Source: Actinobacteria bacterium 69-20 (GTDB lineage: Bacteria; Actinomycetota; Actinomycetes; Mycobacteriales; Nakamurellaceae). From it: a DNA stretch of 64,000 nt. Every line of letters starts with the position of its first letter. Positions within the stretch are counted from its first letter, which is position 1. The DNA is taken from NCBI GenBank assembly GCA_001897425.1, contig MKSW01000013.1, positions 211,500 to 275,499 of the forward strand, read 5' to 3'. This document shows, in pieces, positions 62,101-64,000 of this stretch. Position numbers and translations under genes: made by a program. The notes beneath the pieces were generated by a model. That model did no database searches and had not been told where the DNA came from. It worked only from the letters and a program-made list of their open reading frames with translations.

Positions 62101-62286
62101 GACAACCTCGGCCGCGAGGCCGAAACCCGGCCCGCCCGAACCATTCTCGAACAAATCCTCGTCAACCAAGGCGCTGAAGCTTCCGCCCACACCCTGAAAT
62201 CCAGACTCACGCGCGGATCCGATCGACTGCGCGACTGTCGCGACAATCGGACGACTTCCCGCGCACCGCTGGAGATATCGCGATGA
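59191..62286 (+). CDS. traA: MobF conjugative relaxase-helicase
   Basis: 1031 residues; ATG 59191 with further in-frame ATGs at 59197, 59203 and 59212. TrwC relaxase domain: early Tyr pair (RYYVNAGYPAGVW, about 35), GFDLTFSVPKSVSVLWAL, three-His cluster FDHHDSRAGDPQLHTHV (about 210-227). Then RecD-like helicase: Walker A IGPAGTGKTTT (about 564), Walker B LLVVDEAGMAD (about 675), GYAVTAHRCQG and FYVAMTRGR near the end. Nicks oriT and unwinds the transferred strand. The C-terminus is short compared with the 1500+ residue actinobacterial relaxases I know of. Overlaps the HTH gene by ATGA. Confidence 0.92.
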   Translation: MVMSMSRMSAGSGFEYLMRHTARGDAPDRSTAMTRYYVNAGYPAGVWLGAGLAGVNDGSGLAVGSAVSEEQMARLFGAGHDPVTGAPLGREYPATPPPGDRIAAKVAKLPADLPPAVRDAKVAAITTAEKARDTRGAVAGFDLTFSVPKSVSVLWALSDADVQRQIVAAHHRAVASTIRLIEKDVARTRTGHGGAARVPVRGLIAAGFDHHDSRAGDPQLHTHVTIANRVQAASDGQWRTLDSRSLYAASVAHSDTYDLLLADNLTRALGVAWEVRLRGRARNPRRELAAIPDHLLVEFSQRTAAITAAKDAAIDTFVSKHHRQPTGPEAVRIRQQATLETRQPKHVSTLAEYTAQWTRRADLILGGDARIWAGAATAIPAEATTSDASRPSSRTRTRLATAAAIDEQTVEILAAAALDQVEGKRATWSRWNLVAATCRTIGTAGLQFATEADLLAVRSRVTSAAVERSVLLNPASATTPGAEIDVTTGRSIYDAPEVFTSLEVLAAEDALLQATETTTAPTVSADFVDVVIASPLPGRDHGLAPDQAAAVRSICASGRMCDVLIGPAGTGKTTTMAGLRAAWERQHGPGSVLGLATSAVAAEVLGTEISIAAENTAQWLAQQRFQPGREQRITQLETRRADAITAGAPIGGIDQAIALARARYDQWALHPGQLLVVDEAGMADLPTLNALAAQAQTADAKLLLVGDHAQLPAIGAGGTFQLLAEHQPGTAQLTDIRRFTNPDGAIRQWEADASLKLRRGDPTALDAYAAHGRFTDGDADDMIHAAHQAWKADHARGLTSLLIAADNETVQALNLTVRADLIEAGQVRAEGVPLHDGTVAGIGDRIITRRVDRRLPDGTNQDAQTDERGRLDAGFVKNGTVFTITAVRRDGAIRAQVSGGRPVIIPADYTAQHVELGYAVTAHRCQGVTVDTTHTLASSRMTREAFYVAMTRGRAANHAYIDTDTCHGELDNLGREAETRPARTILEQILVNQGAEASAHTLKSRLTRGSDRLRDCRDNRTTSRAPLEISR

Positions 62287-62561
62287 ACACGCACCAGATT
62301 CATCGGCACAGCCCCGCGGCCGGGGAAACACGGACAGCGCAGCCCCCGCAACTTGCTGTGGATGCGTCGCTCGGCCTATTTCTGACGACGCGGCAGGCGG
62401 CGAACCTGATCGCCGTCACACCCCACCGGCTTGCGACACTACGCATGGCCCACGGCGGCCCCGTCTACTACCGGACACCCACGGGCGCGGCGATCTACTA
62501 CCGGCAGGACCTTCTGACATGGGGCGCAGCGGCGCCTCCCCAATCACCAGTCCAGCCGTAG
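62283..62561 (+). CDS. AlpA/excisionase-like helix-turn-helix protein
   Basis: 92 residues from ATG 62283 (GGAG upstream, ATGA overlap with the relaxase stop). Flexible N-terminus, then a MerR/AlpA-type winged HTH: LFLTTRQAANLIAVTPHRLATLRMAHGGPVYYRTPTGAAIYYRQDLLTW. Such proteins act as excisionases or small regulators. As the only small DNA-binding protein cotranscribed with the relaxase, it is a candidate to bind the 29-bp elements or oriT (inference). Confidence 0.75.
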   Translation: MNTHQIHRHSPAAGETRTAQPPQLAVDASLGLFLTTRQAANLIAVTPHRLATLRMAHGGPVYYRTPTGAAIYYRQDLLTWGAAAPPQSPVQP

Positions 62562-62668
62562 CCAGTTCAGTGCATCTGCCACTAGTAGCCCGGTCGCCCT
62601 GCGTCCTGTCGCATCTCGCGGGATGGGTCGTCACCAGCGAATCATTACTCGGAGACAGTCATCGATGC

Positions 62669-62701
62669 GTCAATACCTTCACTACCTGTTACGGTATTGA
62701 C
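62669..62701. promoter_or_regulatory. AbiEi operator: 9-bp inverted repeat abutting the start codon
   Basis: GTCAATACC (62669-62677) and GGTATTGAC (62693-62701) are perfect inverted repeats 15 nt apart; the second ends one base before ATG 62702. AbiEi antitoxins are known to autorepress through inverted repeats. Confidence 0.75.
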
Positions 62702-63271
62702 ATGAATGTAGTGACGAAGCTTGAGCGGCTACGTGAGGTCGCATTGGACCAGCACGGCTTCGTCACCACCGCGCAAGCCCTGGACGAAGGCGTCTCGCAC
62801 GCCGAATTGTCGATGATGGTTGCCCGCGGCCGCCTCGAGCGCGTCGCACATGGCGTCTACCGAGTACCCCAGGTCCCCGAAACCGAGTTCGATCAGTATC
62901 AGCTCGCAGTGCTGTGGACCGGAACTGCCGACACGTGCCTCAGCCACGACACCGCCTTGCAGGCTTGGGACATCACCGATATCAACCCCGACCGCATTCA
63001 CCTGACTGTGCGCCGACACCGACGCGTCCGGCGCGAAGGCGGTCACGGGTACGTCATCCATCACGAGGATCTTGACCCGCGTGAGATCACATGGTGGCAG
63101 GGCATCCGCACGGCCACAGTACCGACGGCCATCAGGCAAAGTATCACCTCAGGGGTGCCGACCTATCTGATTCGGCAGGCACTCGAACGCGCCGGGCGCA
63201 CCAGTCTCCTTCCTTGCGACGCGCGCGCATTGCTCGTCACGCAATTGGAGGCCCGAGATGCCCGAGGGTGA
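62702..63271 (+). CDS. abiEi: type IV toxin-antitoxin system antitoxin AbiEi
   Basis: 189 residues from ATG 62702. N-terminal winged helix (LDQHGFVTTAQALDEGVSHAELSMMVARGRLERVAHGVYRVP) and an AbiEi C-terminal domain (WTGTADTCLSHDTALQAWDITDINPDRIHLTV, then RTATVPTAIRQSI, LIRQALERAG). Represses its own operon and counteracts the nucleotidyltransferase toxin. Overlaps the toxin gene by 14 nt. Serves plasmid maintenance and phage defence in known systems. Confidence 0.88.
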   Translation: MNVVTKLERLREVALDQHGFVTTAQALDEGVSHAELSMMVARGRLERVAHGVYRVPQVPETEFDQYQLAVLWTGTADTCLSHDTALQAWDITDINPDRIHLTVRRHRRVRREGGHGYVIHHEDLDPREITWWQGIRTATVPTAIRQSITSGVPTYLIRQALERAGRTSLLPCDARALLVTQLEARDARG

Positions 63272-64000
63272 TCGGAGAAATCTCGCGCAGTCGCTGGGCG
63301 ATCTGACGCCGAAGGGCAAGGCACCTGGCTCCGCGCGGGTACTCAACGCCTGGATCGCACAGGCGCAGGATCGTCTGGGTTCCACCGGCCCGCGTCTGGG
63401 CTGGTTGGTCGCCGCAACCGTCGTCGCAGCGACGTTGCAACGTGCTGTGGACGATTCCGGCACGTCGATGTTCCTGTTGAAGGGCGGGACACTATTGCAG
63501 TACAGGCTGCCCGGAATGTCCCGCACCACGAAGGACATCGACGGCCTTATCAGGGGCGATCTTGACCGCTTCCTCGTGGAACTCGACCGCGCGCTGTCCA
63601 AGCCATGGGGCCCGCTCACCTTCGTACGTGACCAGGTCGAGGTCATCGATGTGCCACACCGGATCGTCAAGCCACGTCGCTTCGACATCGTCGTGCAACT
63701 CGGGGGTGTCACCTGGAGGCGCCTCCAGATCGAAATCTCGCCCGATGAGGGCCATGCGGGTGCCGAGCCCGAGGTAATTACTGCCCCATCGCTTTCCGGG
63801 TTCGGCCTGCCCACGCCGGATCATCTCGCGAGTCTTCCACTGGCCTACCAAATCGCGCAGAAGGTGCATGCGTGCACCGACCCGCACAACCCGCCGACCG
63901 AAATCAACGACCGCGCCCGTGACGTCGTCGACCTGCTTCTCTTGCGTGAATTCACCGAAACGTCGGGGACACTGTCACTCGCGAAGATCCGTGCCGCGAT
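63258..64000 (+). CDS. abiEii: AbiEii nucleotidyltransferase toxin, 3' end outside window
   Basis: Open from ATG 63258 through the window end (247 codons seen). AbiEii/AbiGii NTase fold: FLLKGGTLLQYRLPG followed by RTTKDIDGLI, the G-G-T/S and D-x-D pattern of the nucleotide-binding site, then RFDIVVQLGG and PLAYQIAQKVHACTDPHNPP with NDRARDVVDLLLL. Members transfer nucleotides to tRNA or other targets to stop growth. Cognate of the preceding antitoxin. Confidence 0.88.
   Translation, partial: MPEGDRRNLAQSLGDLTPKGKAPGSARVLNAWIAQAQDRLGSTGPRLGWLVAATVVAATLQRAVDDSGTSMFLLKGGTLLQYRLPGMSRTTKDIDGLIRGDLDRFLVELDRALSKPWGPLTFVRDQVEVIDVPHRIVKPRRFDIVVQLGGVTWRRLQIEISPDEGHAGAEPEVITAPSLSGFGLPTPDHLASLPLAYQIAQKVHACTDPHNPPTEINDRARDVVDLLLLREFTETSGTLSLAKIRAA

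Noticed and set aside
62583..62606. Possible fifth copy of the 29-bp element (CTAGTAGCCCGG...GCCCTGCG)
   Set aside because: Only scattered matches; lacks CTAGCGCG and the GGGCGCCC core, and no operon of the transfer set follows.
1..64000. tRNA, rRNA or intact insertion sequences
   Set aside because: No cloverleaf, rRNA-like or transposase sequence with terminal repeats was recognised on reading both strands; a dedicated search would be needed to exclude short relics.

Overview
The window reads as part of a large conjugative plasmid (or integrative conjugative element) of a high-GC actinomycete, most likely a mycolate-containing genus such as Mycobacterium, Nocardia, Gordonia or Rhodococcus. 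The basis is the GC-rich codon use, a CmtR-type Cd/Pb sensor with cysteines at the same positions as the mycobacterial protein, a perfect mycobacterial-type SOS box (TCGAAC-N4-GTTCGA), a BlaI/M56 pair, and SCO6880-type and MobF transfer genes. No rRNA, tRNA, CRISPR array or intact insertion sequence was seen, and no recognisable Rep or ParA/ParB gene lies inside the window.

Region 1 (1-15.0 kb) is a copper and periplasmic-thiol island. It holds a DUF3105 protein, a BlaI-type repressor with a membrane M56 protease, a CcdA-like protein with two thioredoxin-fold partners and a CopC-CopD fusion, a TlpA-like lipoprotein followed by ccdA/lgt debris, a Met-rich exported protein, a CopA-type Cu ATPase, CopZ and CueR, and an EamA exporter with a His-rich tail. 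Six copies of a 19-bp palindrome (consensus CTACTAT-N5-ATAGTAG) sit in front of the dispersed transcription units, so the BlaI/M56 pair probably controls most of the island. A second, partial eamA copy at the left edge makes a direct repeat around the island.

Region 2 (15.5-21.5 kb) carries mercury resistance (merA, merR), a Cd/Pb-type efflux module (CtpG-like ATPase translationally coupled to CmtR), a VKOR-like disulfide protein and a degraded second merA tail.

Region 3 (21.5-39.8 kb) has a three-gene operon of unknown plasmid proteins, then a minus-strand chain of overlapping genes of about 15 kb. That chain begins with an ArdC-like antirestriction protein and a VirD4/TraD coupling protein and continues into a complete Tad pilus machine: SAF protein, TadZ, TadA ATPase, TadB, TadC, Flp pilin, TadE/TadG-like proteins, a LysM-BTAD membrane protein and a prepilin peptidase. 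Region 4 (40.3-45.1 kb) holds an SOS-box-controlled dnaE2 and two small accessory genes. Region 5 (45.2-53.8 kb) is a second transfer operon (VirB4, SCO6880, VirB6/TrbL, cell-wall hydrolase and others) plus two genes of unknown role. Region 6 (53.8-59.0 kb) is a patchwork of repeats, orphan genes and pseudogenes. Region 7 (59.2-64 kb) holds the MobF relaxase, an AlpA/excisionase-like HTH protein and an AbiE toxin-antitoxin pair that runs off the window.

A gapless 29-bp element (ACTAGCGCG...GGGCGCCCTAT) stands in the same orientation at the head of each of the four transfer-type operons (21.6, 39.8, 52.3 and 59.2 kb). It is the strongest candidate here for an undescribed plasmid-wide control system. 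Two diverged clusters of GCGCATCCTG repeats (53.8 and 57.5 kb) are candidate iterons or partition/operator arrays.
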